Assembly (NCBI GenBank): GCA_900767875.1
Contig: CAAGAT010000072.1
Span: forward strand, 1 to 46,926
Direction: 5' to 3'
DNA from: an uncultured Sutterella sp.
GTDB lineage: Bacteria; Pseudomonadota; Gammaproteobacteria; Burkholderiales; Burkholderiaceae_F
DNA length: 46,926 bases
Translations under genes and position numbers: made by a program
Notes under the pieces: model-generated
The model's database searches: none
What the model saw: the letters and a program-made list of their open reading frames with translations, nothing else
Told to the model about the DNA's origin: nothing
In this document: positions 35,298-43,265 of the stretch, one piece after another
How the letters are laid out: each line of letters begins with the position of its first letter
Numbering within the stretch: the stretch's first letter is position 1

Positions 35298-35939
35298 ATG
35301 GATAAGAACGCCCCAACCGTGCGCGTCGTCGACGACAATGAAAAACTGCGCCGTTCCCTTGAATTCATGCTCCGCTGCGAGGGCTACAAGGTCAGAACCT
35401 TCGCGTCGGCCGAGGAGTTTTTGCGCCAGGACGTGCCGAGTGAGCCGGGCTGCCTAATTCTGGACGTGCAGATGCCGGGTCTGTCCGGCCTGGAACTTTT
35501 TGAAGTGCTGCGGCTGCGCGGCTACAACGTACCGATCATTTTTCTGACTGCGCACGCCGACGTGGACATGGCCGTCTCGGCCATGCGCTCGGGGGCCTGC
35601 GACTTTTATCAAAAGCCCGTCGAGCCCGAGCGTTTTCTGCCGGCCGTGGCCCGCGCCATTGAGAAAAGCCACGCCGGCGGCCTCAAGGAACTCATGCGCG
35701 ACGTTGAGGCCTACAAGCAGCTCACCGAGCGCGAGGAGCAGATCCTGCGGCTCGTCTCAAGCGGCCTGGTGAACCGGCGCATCGCCGAGCGTCTGGGCAT
35801 CTCGCAGCGCACGGTTGAGCACTACAGGGCCGCGGCGATGCACAAACTCGCGCTCGAGAGTGCGGCGCAGCTCGCGAGCTTTTTCGAGCGCATCGATCAG
35901 TGGAAGCAGACGGCTTGGTCCAAGGGCATTGCCCATTGA
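35298..35939 (+). CDS. FixJ/TtrR-type response regulator
   Basis: A protein of 213 residues. The receiver domain (residues 1-125) has acidic VVDDNE near residue 10, the phosphoryl-acceptor Asp in LILDVQMPG near 57, Thr in FLTAH and Lys in FYQKPV. A LuxR-type HTH follows, LTEREEQILRLVSSGLVNRRIAERLGIS at about 142-170. This is the FixJ/TtrR architecture. It probably responds to the kinase encoded on the opposite strand, whose stop codon abuts this one. Likely targets are its own region, the aconitase gene and the reductase-cytochrome pair. Confidence 0.88.
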   Translation: MDKNAPTVRVVDDNEKLRRSLEFMLRCEGYKVRTFASAEEFLRQDVPSEPGCLILDVQMPGLSGLELFEVLRLRGYNVPIIFLTAHADVDMAVSAMRSGACDFYQKPVEPERFLPAVARAIEKSHAGGLKELMRDVEAYKQLTEREEQILRLVSSGLVNRRIAERLGISQRTVEHYRAAAMHKLALESAAQLASFFERIDQWKQTAWSKGIAH

Positions 35940-37781
35940 TCAAGCCGCTGCAGGGGCGCCCGCAGGCAGCGTGATGGAGACCCTCAGGCCCGTCCACCCC
36001 CTTTCGAAGGTCAGCCGCCCGCCGTGGTTTTCGGCGATCATCGAGACGATCGCAAGTCCCAGGCCCAGCCCGTCGGTCTTTTCGCTGCTCAGAACAGCCG
36101 AGAGCTTTTCAAACTGCTCGTCGGTGAGGCGCGGCCCGTTGTCGGTGACCTCCACGGCCACCCTGCTCACGCCCCGCTCGTCGCAAAAGCGGCGTACGGA
36201 CACGACGACGCGCGCGTCCTTTTGCCCGCGCACGGCCTGTGCGGCGTTTTTCACGAGGTTCTGGACCGCCAGCTCAAGCTCCATGGCGTCGCCGTAGACC
36301 GAGTAGTCGCCTTCCGGCGCCATCACCTCAAGCTTGGCTTCGGTGATGCGGGCCGCGGCCACGGTCGCCACGCTGCGCCGCGCGATGTCGAGGGCGCTGA
36401 GTTTTTCGCGCCGGCTGCCCTTGCCCTTGGCGTAGCTGCGGACCTTGCGGATGATCCGCTCGGCCGCCTCGGCCTGCTCGCGCACCGCGCCGATTCCCTC
36501 TTCCAGCAGATCGCGGTCGGGCATTTTCCCCTCGTCGAGCATGCGCTCGAGGCCGTGCGAATAGCCCACGATCGTGCTTAAGGGCTGGCGCAACTCGTGG
36601 GCCACGATCGAGGACATCTGCCCAAGCACGCCGGCGCGCTGCAGCGACTCCATGCGGCTTTGGGCGGCGAAGGTGCGCTTTTGCAGTTCCCGCTGGGCCT
36701 CTTCGGAGCGGCGCAGCTCACGGGTTCTGGCTTCCAGCAGCTGGCGCGTTCGCAGCGTGTGCGCCGCCAGCAGCACCAAGGCTGCGACAAACCAAGCGAA
36801 CCAATGCCAGTACTCGCTCCAGAGCTGCTTAAGGCTCCTGTCGCGAAGATACTCGTAGGGCCCGCGCCGGATGCTGCGGTACATCGCGTCGGTGGCCGAA
36901 AAGTCCGAGGCAATACTCCACTGCTGTCCGTCCTTGCCCGCGGGCATGGACAGCAGAGCCTTGGCCACCTCGCGCGCGTAGCGTGGCTCAAGGCTGGCCG
37001 TGGCCAAGAACGTCCAGTTGGGGTACAACTCGGTCGAACTCATGCAGCCGTTCATTTGGCTCACGGGTTTGAGCGAGACGGGCTTGATGTCCGAGATGTC
37101 TTCGCCGGCGGCGGCCAGCTCCTCGAGAAAGCAGGTGCGCACGACGGCTGAGTCGGCCGTGCCGAGCCGCAGCTGGCGCAGCGTGGCGCGCATGTCGTAG
37201 GCCGTGGGAAAAACCGCGCCGAAGAAGCTGTCCGGGTCATAGCCTTCGGCGGCCAGCTCGGACAAGGCGATGGAATAGCTGAAGGCGTTGGGCCCGGTCA
37301 CCGCCACGGTTTTGCCCGCCAGATCGGCAAGGCCGTTGATGTCGCCGCGTTTTTTGAGCGTGACGAATAGGCTCCCCTCAGCCTGATTGGGATCGGGAAT
37401 TTTGTCGCTCACCGCTGTGGCCAGAGCCTGCGCGTTGGTGCCGATCATGCGCAGGTAGGTGCCCGACGAGCAGATCACCATGTCGCCTCGGGCAAAGTCC
37501 TCGGGCTCGCCCGAGCTGATGCGCACCCTGAGGTTCTCCCGACCGAAGATGCCCGCCAGAGCGTCGATTGTGCGCTCGAGAAGACGAAACTGCACGTTGG
37601 GCTGCGCAAAGGGAGAAATGAGCAGCGTAAAGACGCGCGGCGAATCGGGCGAGGGCTCAAGCACCGTCTCGCCGCTTTTGTAGCTGACCAAAGGGCGCTG
37701 AGCCGTCTGCGACGCCTGAGCCACGCCAGTCGCCGCCATGATGAGCGCCGCGCATAAGGCGGCCAATTTCCGTTTTTTCAC
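35940..37781 (-). CDS. TtrS-like sensor histidine kinase with periplasmic PhnD-type domain
   Basis: A protein of 613 residues from the GTG at 37781, chosen because GGAGG lies nine bases upstream and a Sec signal (KKRKLAALCAALIMAATGVAQA) starts there; an ATG start further up would add 31 residues. A periplasmic phosphonate-binding-protein-like domain spans about residues 45-300 (VFTLLISPFAQPNVQFRLLE; DLAGKTVAVTGPNAFSYSIAL). One membrane helix near residue 330 is followed by the phosphoacceptor in SSIVAHELRQPLSTI. The ATPase boxes are NLVKNAAQAV, DNGPRL and GLGLGLAIV. The layout matches TtrS, the tetrathionate sensor; here the ligand is unknown. It lies divergent from the flavin reductase gene. 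Confidence 0.88.
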   Translation of the reverse strand: MKKRKLAALCAALIMAATGVAQASQTAQRPLVSYKSGETVLEPSPDSPRVFTLLISPFAQPNVQFRLLERTIDALAGIFGRENLRVRISSGEPEDFARGDMVICSSGTYLRMIGTNAQALATAVSDKIPDPNQAEGSLFVTLKKRGDINGLADLAGKTVAVTGPNAFSYSIALSELAAEGYDPDSFFGAVFPTAYDMRATLRQLRLGTADSAVVRTCFLEELAAAGEDISDIKPVSLKPVSQMNGCMSSTELYPNWTFLATASLEPRYAREVAKALLSMPAGKDGQQWSIASDFSATDAMYRSIRRGPYEYLRDRSLKQLWSEYWHWFAWFVAALVLLAAHTLRTRQLLEARTRELRRSEEAQRELQKRTFAAQSRMESLQRAGVLGQMSSIVAHELRQPLSTIVGYSHGLERMLDEGKMPDRDLLEEGIGAVREQAEAAERIIRKVRSYAKGKGSRREKLSALDIARRSVATVAAARITEAKLEVMAPEGDYSVYGDAMELELAVQNLVKNAAQAVRGQKDARVVVSVRRFCDERGVSRVAVEVTDNGPRLTDEQFEKLSAVLSSEKTDGLGLGLAIVSMIAENHGGRLTFERGWTGLRVSITLPAGAPAAA

Positions 37782-37853
37782 CGCTGCATTCCTCCCCAAG
37801 CCTTGAAGCGAGTCTACACGCCGGCTCGCCCGAAAGTCGTCGCAAATCGGGCC

Positions 37854-37882
37854 CTCCTTGCCGTCATACAACATACCTAGGT
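37854..37882. promoter_or_regulatory. Shared box in the kinase/flavin reductase divergent promoter region
   Basis: CTCCTTGCCGTCATACAACA at 37854-37873 matches 18 of 20 bases of the box at 35182-35201, and TACCTAGGT follows directly. ACCTAGGT is itself a palindrome. It is a candidate regulator site controlling the reductase-cytochrome operon and perhaps the kinase. Confidence 0.6.
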
Positions 37883-37957
37883 GGGGTTCGGACAGAAAAT
37901 CCTTTCCGTGAACAAGATTTTCTTGCGCACCCGAAAACCACCAAAAGGAGCTCGAAC

Positions 37958-39427
37958 ATGATCAGCAGAAGAAGCGCTCTCAAGTGCAGTCTCGCGGCCC
38001 TGGCAGGCGCCTCGGCCGGCACGGCCGCCGCCGCGGGCAAAACCGGCGCAGCCGCCGGGCGCACCCGTTCCTACGACGCCGTCATCATCGGCGCGGGCAC
38101 GGCCGGCCTTGTGGCCGCCGTCGAAGCCCACGATCTGGGACTCAAACCGGTCGTACTGGAAAAAATGGACTACGCCGCGGGCAACTCGCTTTACGCCTCG
38201 GGCGGCGTGGCCGCCTGGGGCACGGCCCAGCAAAAGGCCGAAGGGCACAACGAGTCGCGTCAGGCTTTTCGCGACGACATGATGAAGGTGTCGCAAAACC
38301 GCGCCGATCCCGAACTCGTCGACACGTACGTCGAACACATCGGCGAGGACCTCGAGTGGCTCAAGAGCAAAATAGGCGTCAAGTTCGCCAAGATCGGCCG
38401 CAAACCCTGGCCGCTGCTCTACCGAATGCACAACGTCGACGGTCAGGGCATCACGGGCGGCGCCCGCTTGATCCGCTATCTGCTCGAGGCCGTGCAAAAG
38501 CGCGGCATTCCCGTGCACTTCAACACCAAGGCGGTCGAACTTCTCACGGACGAAACCGGCCGCGTGGCGGGCGTCAAGGCCCTTGACGATGACGGCTACC
38601 TCACCTACGAGGCGCGCGACGGCGTGCTGATCGCCTCGGGCGGCTTTTCGGCCTGTCGCGAAATGCTCTGCCGCTACATGGGCGGCTCCTTCTCCCGTCT
38701 CGTGCTGCGCGGTTCGCCCTACGTGACGGGCGACAACATCACCCTGACGGCCCCCTTGGGTGCCATGTTCGTGCACATGGATCAGTTCCACTGCGGCCCG
38801 ATCGTGGAGGAAACACACGCCAACCCCAACTTCGTGATTGACGCCGGTCAAGGCATCGACGTGGACGTGCGCGGCCGCCGCTTCATGGACGAGGCGTTCA
38901 CCTACACGCAAAAGTCTCTGGCGACGGCAACCCAGACGGCGGAAAACCTTGCCTACCACATCATCGACGCGCACTGGAGCAAAGCCGCGGGTGCAGCCAA
39001 AAAGTTCCTCGACATGCACACGAAGGTGCTCGTGGCCGACACACCCGAGGCGTTGGCCCGCAAGATGGGCATCGAACCCAAGGTGCTTCTCGATCTTTTT
39101 GCCGGCTACAACAAGACCCTGGCCGAGGGCAAGCTCGCCGAGCTCAATCCGCCCTGCACGCTGGCCGAACCGCAGCCTCTGAACAAGCCCCCCTACTACG
39201 CCTTCCCGTTCCAAGGCGGCATCACGGCCACCTTCGGCGGTCCCAAGATCAATGCGCGTGCGCAGATCGTCAACAACGAAGGCCGTCCCATCGGCGGGCT
39301 GTACGCGGCGGGCAACGCCGCCGGCGGCCTGTTCTTCGGCAACTACATCGGCGGCAGTCAGCTCGGCGGCGCCACCGTCTTCGGGCGAATCGCCGCCCGC
39401 CAGATGCGCGCTCACCACAAGGCCTGA
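37958..39427 (+). CDS. Tat-exported FAD-dependent reductase, fumarate reductase/flavocytochrome c family
   Basis: A protein of 489 residues with a twin-arginine signal (ISRRSALKCSLAALAGASAG, cleavage near residue 26). The FAD Rossmann motif is at residues 41-53 (AVIIGAGTAGLVA), and VVLEKM and GGLYAAGNAAGG near 447-457 complete the FAD site. The family's central residues look changed. By recalled alignment to Shewanella flavocytochrome c3, His365 is kept (H158). The catalytic Arg402 is replaced by Tyr (near Y316 in AFTYTQ). His504 is replaced within GITATFGG. Arg544 of NRLGGN becomes Gln (Q468 in GSQLGG). It is therefore unlikely to reduce fumarate. Electrons should come from the tetrahaem cytochrome encoded next. 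AAGGAG lies eight bases upstream. Confidence 0.85.
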   Translation: MISRRSALKCSLAALAGASAGTAAAAGKTGAAAGRTRSYDAVIIGAGTAGLVAAVEAHDLGLKPVVLEKMDYAAGNSLYASGGVAAWGTAQQKAEGHNESRQAFRDDMMKVSQNRADPELVDTYVEHIGEDLEWLKSKIGVKFAKIGRKPWPLLYRMHNVDGQGITGGARLIRYLLEAVQKRGIPVHFNTKAVELLTDETGRVAGVKALDDDGYLTYEARDGVLIASGGFSACREMLCRYMGGSFSRLVLRGSPYVTGDNITLTAPLGAMFVHMDQFHCGPIVEETHANPNFVIDAGQGIDVDVRGRRFMDEAFTYTQKSLATATQTAENLAYHIIDAHWSKAAGAAKKFLDMHTKVLVADTPEALARKMGIEPKVLLDLFAGYNKTLAEGKLAELNPPCTLAEPQPLNKPPYYAFPFQGGITATFGGPKINARAQIVNNEGRPIGGLYAAGNAAGGLFFGNYIGGSQLGGATVFGRIAARQMRAHHKA

Positions 39428-39461
39428 GCCCGACCAACCGAATCATTGAGGACAACCAAAA

Positions 39462-39797
39462 ATGAAAAAACTTCTCGCTTTGCTTTTCTGCTCGCTTCTG
39501 GCCGCGGGCGCGGCCTGCGCACAGGATAAGACGACGGCCGAACGGCATCTGGCACGCGGCGCGCAGTGCACGAGCTGCCACGGCACCTCGGGTGACTACA
39601 CCCGTGCGGTGCGCAAAGAGGCCTGCCTGACCTGTCACGGCTCCTATGAGGGCGTCGCCGCCCGCACGGCCAAGGTCAAGCCCAATCCCCACGACAACCA
39701 CTACGGCTTTAGGGACTGCAGCACGTGCCACCACGGCCATACGGCAAGCACGCTCACCTGCTCGGGTTGCCACAAGTTCAATCTGAAGACGCCCTAA
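39462..39797 (+). CDS. Periplasmic tetrahaem cytochrome c
   Basis: A protein of 111 residues with a Sec signal peptide (MKKLLALLFCSLLAAGAACA) and four haem motifs: CTSCH, CLTCH, CSTCH and CSGCH. Extra histidines in the spacers (NPHDNHYG, HHGHT) could be distal ligands. It resembles the small tetrahaem domain that is fused to the flavin domain in Shewanella fumarate reductase. Here it is a separate gene 35 bases after the reductase, an arrangement seen in gut anaerobes with respiratory flavin reductases. It should carry electrons from a membrane quinol dehydrogenase to the reductase. Confidence 0.93.
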   Translation: MKKLLALLFCSLLAAGAACAQDKTTAERHLARGAQCTSCHGTSGDYTRAVRKEACLTCHGSYEGVAARTAKVKPNPHDNHYGFRDCSTCHHGHTASTLTCSGCHKFNLKTP

Positions 39798-39845
39798 CCG
39801 ACGCGCTTCGTATTTCTCCTCTCTCCTCTGTCCGTTCGGACGTTT

Positions 39846-39895
39846 GAGGGCGCCATCCGCGGTTTTCCAACCCCCGCCGGCGTCCTCTTTTTTTT
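39846..39895 (+). terminator. Terminator after the tetrahaem cytochrome gene
   Basis: GAGGGCGCC at 39846-39854 pairs with GGCGTCCTC at 39879-39887 (one G-T pair) and eight T residues follow. It lies about 50 bases past the stop and just beyond the converging trpA stop. Confidence 0.75.
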
Positions 39896-39906
39896 GCCGC
39901 GACGGC

Positions 39907-40677
39907 TCAGCGCAGCGCCTCCTTCATGCTCCTGACGTACTGGCCCACGTAGCGCGGCGCCTCCTTGCCGTGCTTTTGCATCAGGCGCACGATCGCCGAG
40001 CCCACGATGGCGCCGTCCGAGAGATCCGCCATGGCCCGGGCCTGCTCGGGCGTGGAAATGCCAAAGCCGATCGCGCACGGAATCGCGGTGTTTTCACGCA
40101 CAACCTTGACGATCGAGGCAAGGTCCGTCGTGATTTGGCTTCGAACGCCCGTCACCCCCAGGCTCGAGACGATGTACAGGAACCCTTCGGCCTGCCCGGC
40201 GATCATCGCGATGCGGTTTTCGGAGGTGGGCGCAATCATGGAAATAAGGGCCACCCCGTATTGGCGGCACACCGGCAAGAATTCCTCCTTTTCCTCAAAG
40301 GGCAGGTCGGGACAGATGAGAGCGTCGACCCCCGCCTCACGGCAACGGGCCATGAAGCGCTCGGCGCCGTAGGAAAAGACCACGTTGGCGTAGGTCATGA
40401 AAACGAGCGGCACCGTCACGTCGCGCCGCAGGTTCTCGACGAGATCGAAGACCTTGTCGGTCGTCGCGCCCGCCTTCAGAGCCCGCATGTTGGCCTCTTC
40501 GATCACGGGCCCCTCGGCCGTCGGGTCGGAGAAGGGGATCCCAAGTTCAATCAGATCGGCCCCGTTGGCCACAGCCTCACGCACCGCCGCGGCGGTGGTC
40601 TCGAGGTCCGGATCCCCGCAGGTCACAAACGCGATGAAGGCCTTGCCGTCGGCAAAGGCTCGTGCAATCCTAGTCAT
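39907..40677 (-). CDS. trpA: Tryptophan synthase alpha subunit
   Basis: A protein of 256 residues that cleaves indole-3-glycerol phosphate to indole. FVTCGDPDLE, ELGIPFSDPTAEGPVIE with the catalytic Glu in front, and PDLPFEE with the catalytic Asp are visible; the phosphate site is GFGISTPEQ. The ATG at 40677 overlaps the trpB stop by eight bases. An upstream in-frame start would add 16 residues and is not supported. It is the last gene of the trp operon. Confidence 0.95.
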   Translation of the reverse strand: MTRIARAFADGKAFIAFVTCGDPDLETTAAAVREAVANGADLIELGIPFSDPTAEGPVIEEANMRALKAGATTDKVFDLVENLRRDVTVPLVFMTYANVVFSYGAERFMARCREAGVDALICPDLPFEEKEEFLPVCRQYGVALISMIAPTSENRIAMIAGQAEGFLYIVSSLGVTGVRSQITTDLASIVKVVRENTAIPCAIGFGISTPEQARAMADLSDGAIVGSAIVRLMQKHGKEAPRYVGQYVRSMKEALR

Positions 40678-41860
40678 TGATGTTCTCCCCGCGGTAGCGT
40701 GCGATGGCCGCGCAGTCCTTGTCACCGCGCCCCGAAAGCGTAATGACGATGATGTTGTCCTTGTCCATGGTCGGCGCGATCTTCATGGCGTGGGCCACGG
40801 CGTGCGCCGATTCGATCGCCGGAATGATCCCCTCGGTGCGCGAGAGGTACTCGAAGGCCTCCACGGCCTCCTCGTCCGTGACGGGCACGTACTCGGCCCG
40901 GCCGATGTCGTGCAGGTGGGCGTGCTCGGGGCCGATGCCCGGATAGTCGAGCCCGGCCGAGATCGAGTAGACGGGCGCGATCTGCCCGTCCTTGTCCTGG
41001 CAGAAATAAGACTTCATGCCGTGGAAGATCCCCAGGCGGCCCGTGGCGATGGTTGCGGCGGTCTCAAAGGTGTCGACGCCGCGGCCGGCCGCCTCGCACC
41101 CAATGAGGCGCACGTCCTTGTCGTCAATAAAGTGATAAAAACTGCCGATCGCGTTCGAGCCCCCGCCCACGCAGGCGATGACCGCGTCGGGCAATCGCCC
41201 CTCCTTTTCGAGCATCTGCGCCTTGATTTCCCGGCTGATCACCGCCTGAAAGTCGCGCACGATCGTCGGGAAGGGGTGCGGGCCCATGACCGAGCCCAGG
41301 CAATAGTGCGTGTCGCTGATGCGGCTCGTCCACTCGCGAAAGGCCTGACTCACGGCGTCCTTAAGCGTGCCCGTGCCGGACTTGACGGGCACGACCGTGG
41401 CACCCAAAAGGCGCATGCGGTACACGTTGAGGGCCTGGCGGATCGTATCCTCCTCGCCCATGAACACGACGCATTCCATGCCCAAGAGCGCGGCGGCGGT
41501 GGCGCTGGCCACGCCGTGCTGCCCGGCCCCCGTTTCGGCGATCAGGCGCGTCTTGCCCATTTTCTTGGCCAGGAGCGCCTGCCCGAGCACGTTGTTGATC
41601 TTGTGCGCGCCCGTGTGGTTGAGGTCCTCGCGCTTGAGGTAAATCTTGGCGCCTCCGAGAGCCTCGGTCAGGCGCCGCGCGTAGTAAAGCCGCGAAGGAC
41701 GGCCCGCGTATTCGTTCAAAAGCTCGGTCAATTCGGCGTTGAACTGCGGATCGTTCTTCAAGCGGTTATAGGCCTCTTCCAATTCAATGACGGCATTCAT
41801 GAGCGTTTCGGGGATGTACTGTCCCCCGTGAATGCCAAAGCGTCCGTTCGGATTGCTCAT
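40670..41860 (-). CDS. trpB: Tryptophan synthase beta subunit
   Basis: A PLP enzyme of 396 residues that condenses indole and serine. It has GRFGIHGGQYIPETL at the start, the PLP lysine in REDLNHTGAHKINN, the catalytic Glu in AETGAGQHGVA and the phosphate loop GGGSNAIGSF. The segment GIFHGMKSYFCQDKDGQ and the whole C-terminus read like TrpB of Clostridia. Its start overlaps the trpF stop by ATGA. Confidence 0.96.
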   Translation of the reverse strand: MSNPNGRFGIHGGQYIPETLMNAVIELEEAYNRLKNDPQFNAELTELLNEYAGRPSRLYYARRLTEALGGAKIYLKREDLNHTGAHKINNVLGQALLAKKMGKTRLIAETGAGQHGVASATAAALLGMECVVFMGEEDTIRQALNVYRMRLLGATVVPVKSGTGTLKDAVSQAFREWTSRISDTHYCLGSVMGPHPFPTIVRDFQAVISREIKAQMLEKEGRLPDAVIACVGGGSNAIGSFYHFIDDKDVRLIGCEAAGRGVDTFETAATIATGRLGIFHGMKSYFCQDKDGQIAPVYSISAGLDYPGIGPEHAHLHDIGRAEYVPVTDEEAVEAFEYLSRTEGIIPAIESAHAVAHAMKIAPTMDKDNIIVITLSGRGDKDCAAIARYRGENIND

Positions 41861-42486
41861 GCTTGTTTCTCCCTGTCGTTCTTTGTTTGTGCGTTGCGCA
41901 CGGCCGCCGCAAAGGCGGCCATTTTCCTTTCGTCCTTAAACCCGTCGGTTTCAATCCCAGAGCTCACGTCCACGGCCCAGGGCTGCAGGCGGGCAAGGGC
42001 CTCTGCCACGTTCTCGGGCCTCAAACCCCCGGCCAGAAAATACGGCCGATCAAAGTCCTCAAGCCACGTCCAGTCAAAGACGCGGCCATCGCCCGCGCCC
42101 GCATCAAGCATCACCGCGTCGGCCGAGCTCGTGCGAGCTTGATTAAGAGCCACGGGCGCGTCGATGCGAAAGGCCCGGAGGATGGGCGCTGACGTGAGTT
42201 TGCGAAGGCGGGCGATGTAGTCCTCGTCTTCGTTGCCGTGCAGCTGCACCGCCTCAATCACACCTTCGCGCACGAGGCAAGCCACTTGCTCGGGCGCTGC
42301 GTGAACGAACACCCCCACGGCGACGATGGCCGGATCGAGCCGGGCCCTGAGGGCGGCGGCCGCCTCGGGCGTGACGCAGCGGCGGCTTTTCGGGGCAAAC
42401 ACAAAGCCCGCGTAGTCCGGGCGAATGCGGTTGACCGCGGCAATGTCTTCGGGCCTTGTGAGGCCGCAGAACTTCATGCGCGTCAC
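41857..42486 (-). CDS. trpF: Phosphoribosylanthranilate isomerase
   Basis: A protein of 209 residues from a GTG at 42486, which overlaps the trpC stop (GTGA) and gives the usual family start MTRMKFCGLTRPED. The in-frame ATG at 42477 would drop three residues. The catalytic Cys is in KFCGLT and Asp in MLDAGAGDGRVFDW; the phosphate site is LAGGLRPENV. It carries out the third committed step from anthranilate. Confidence 0.93.
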   Translation of the reverse strand: MTRMKFCGLTRPEDIAAVNRIRPDYAGFVFAPKSRRCVTPEAAAALRARLDPAIVAVGVFVHAAPEQVACLVREGVIEAVQLHGNEDEDYIARLRKLTSAPILRAFRIDAPVALNQARTSSADAVMLDAGAGDGRVFDWTWLEDFDRPYFLAGGLRPENVAEALARLQPWAVDVSSGIETDGFKDERKMAAFAAAVRNAQTKNDREKQA

Positions 42487-43265
42487 GGCAGCCCCTTGAG
42501 TTCGGCGAGCTTGGCCTTCTTGTCGTCGGCGCGCATGAGCGTTTCGCCCACGAGCACGGCGTCGGCTCCGAGCGCGCGCACGCACTCAACATCTTGGGCG
42601 TTTTTCACGCCGCTTTCCGAGACAAAGAGCACGTCGTCGGGTACCAGATCGCGCAGGCGGCGGCTGTTGTCGGTGTCGACCGTAAAGTCTCTGAGGTTGC
42701 GGTTGTTGACGCCGATGACACGCGCGCCGGCGGCAAGGGCCATACGCACCTCGTTTTCGTCGTGGGCCTCGACGAGGCTCGTGATGCCCAGCGTGTCGGC
42801 CGGCGCGATAAACCCGGCAATCTCCTCTTGGCTCAGAATCGAGCAAATCAGCAGCACCGCCGAAGCGCCCAGACACTTGGCCTCATAGATCATGTACTCG
42901 TCGACCGTAAAATCCTTGCGCAGGCACGGAATCGAGACGGTGGCGGCGATCTCTTTGAGGTATTCGTCGCTGCCGAGGAACCACTTGGGCTCGGTTAAAA
43001 CCGAGATGCAGTCGGCCCCGGCCGCCTCGTAGGCGCGGGCGACATCAAGATACGGAAACTCGGGCGCAATGAGCCCCTTGGAGGGCGAGGCGCGCTTGAC
43101 TTCGCAGATAAAGGAGAGGCCCGGCTTGGCCAAAGCCTTTTCAAAGGCAAAGTCCCCCCTGGGAAGGGCGCGGGCCCTCCGGCGCAGTGCCTCGGACGGC
43201 ACGATCTGCCGGGCGGCCGCCACCCTTTGGCGGGCATGCGCGGCCAGTTCGTCAAGGATCGTCAT
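42483..43265 (-). CDS. trpC: Indole-3-glycerol phosphate synthase
   Basis: A TIM-barrel enzyme of 260 residues. FICEVKRASPSKG with the catalytic lysine, LRKDFTVDEYMIYEAK, the catalytic Glu in SLVEAHDENE, GVNNRNLRDFTVD and VSESGV are all visible. It is a separate protein and not fused to TrpF as in enterobacteria. It overlaps trpD upstream by ATGA. Confidence 0.95.
   Translation of the reverse strand: MTILDELAAHARQRVAAARQIVPSEALRRRARALPRGDFAFEKALAKPGLSFICEVKRASPSKGLIAPEFPYLDVARAYEAAGADCISVLTEPKWFLGSDEYLKEIAATVSIPCLRKDFTVDEYMIYEAKCLGASAVLLICSILSQEEIAGFIAPADTLGITSLVEAHDENEVRMALAAGARVIGVNNRNLRDFTVDTDNSRRLRDLVPDDVLFVSESGVKNAQDVECVRALGADAVLVGETLMRADDKKAKLAELKGLP

Noticed and set aside
35298..37781. 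Calling the two-component pair TtrR/TtrS for tetrathionate
   Set aside because: No tetrathionate reductase genes (ttrABC) are present in the window and this domain layout is shared by sensors of other ligands.
37958..39427. Calling the flavoprotein a fumarate reductase
   Set aside because: The Arg402, His504 and Arg544 equivalents appear replaced, so only family-level naming is justified.
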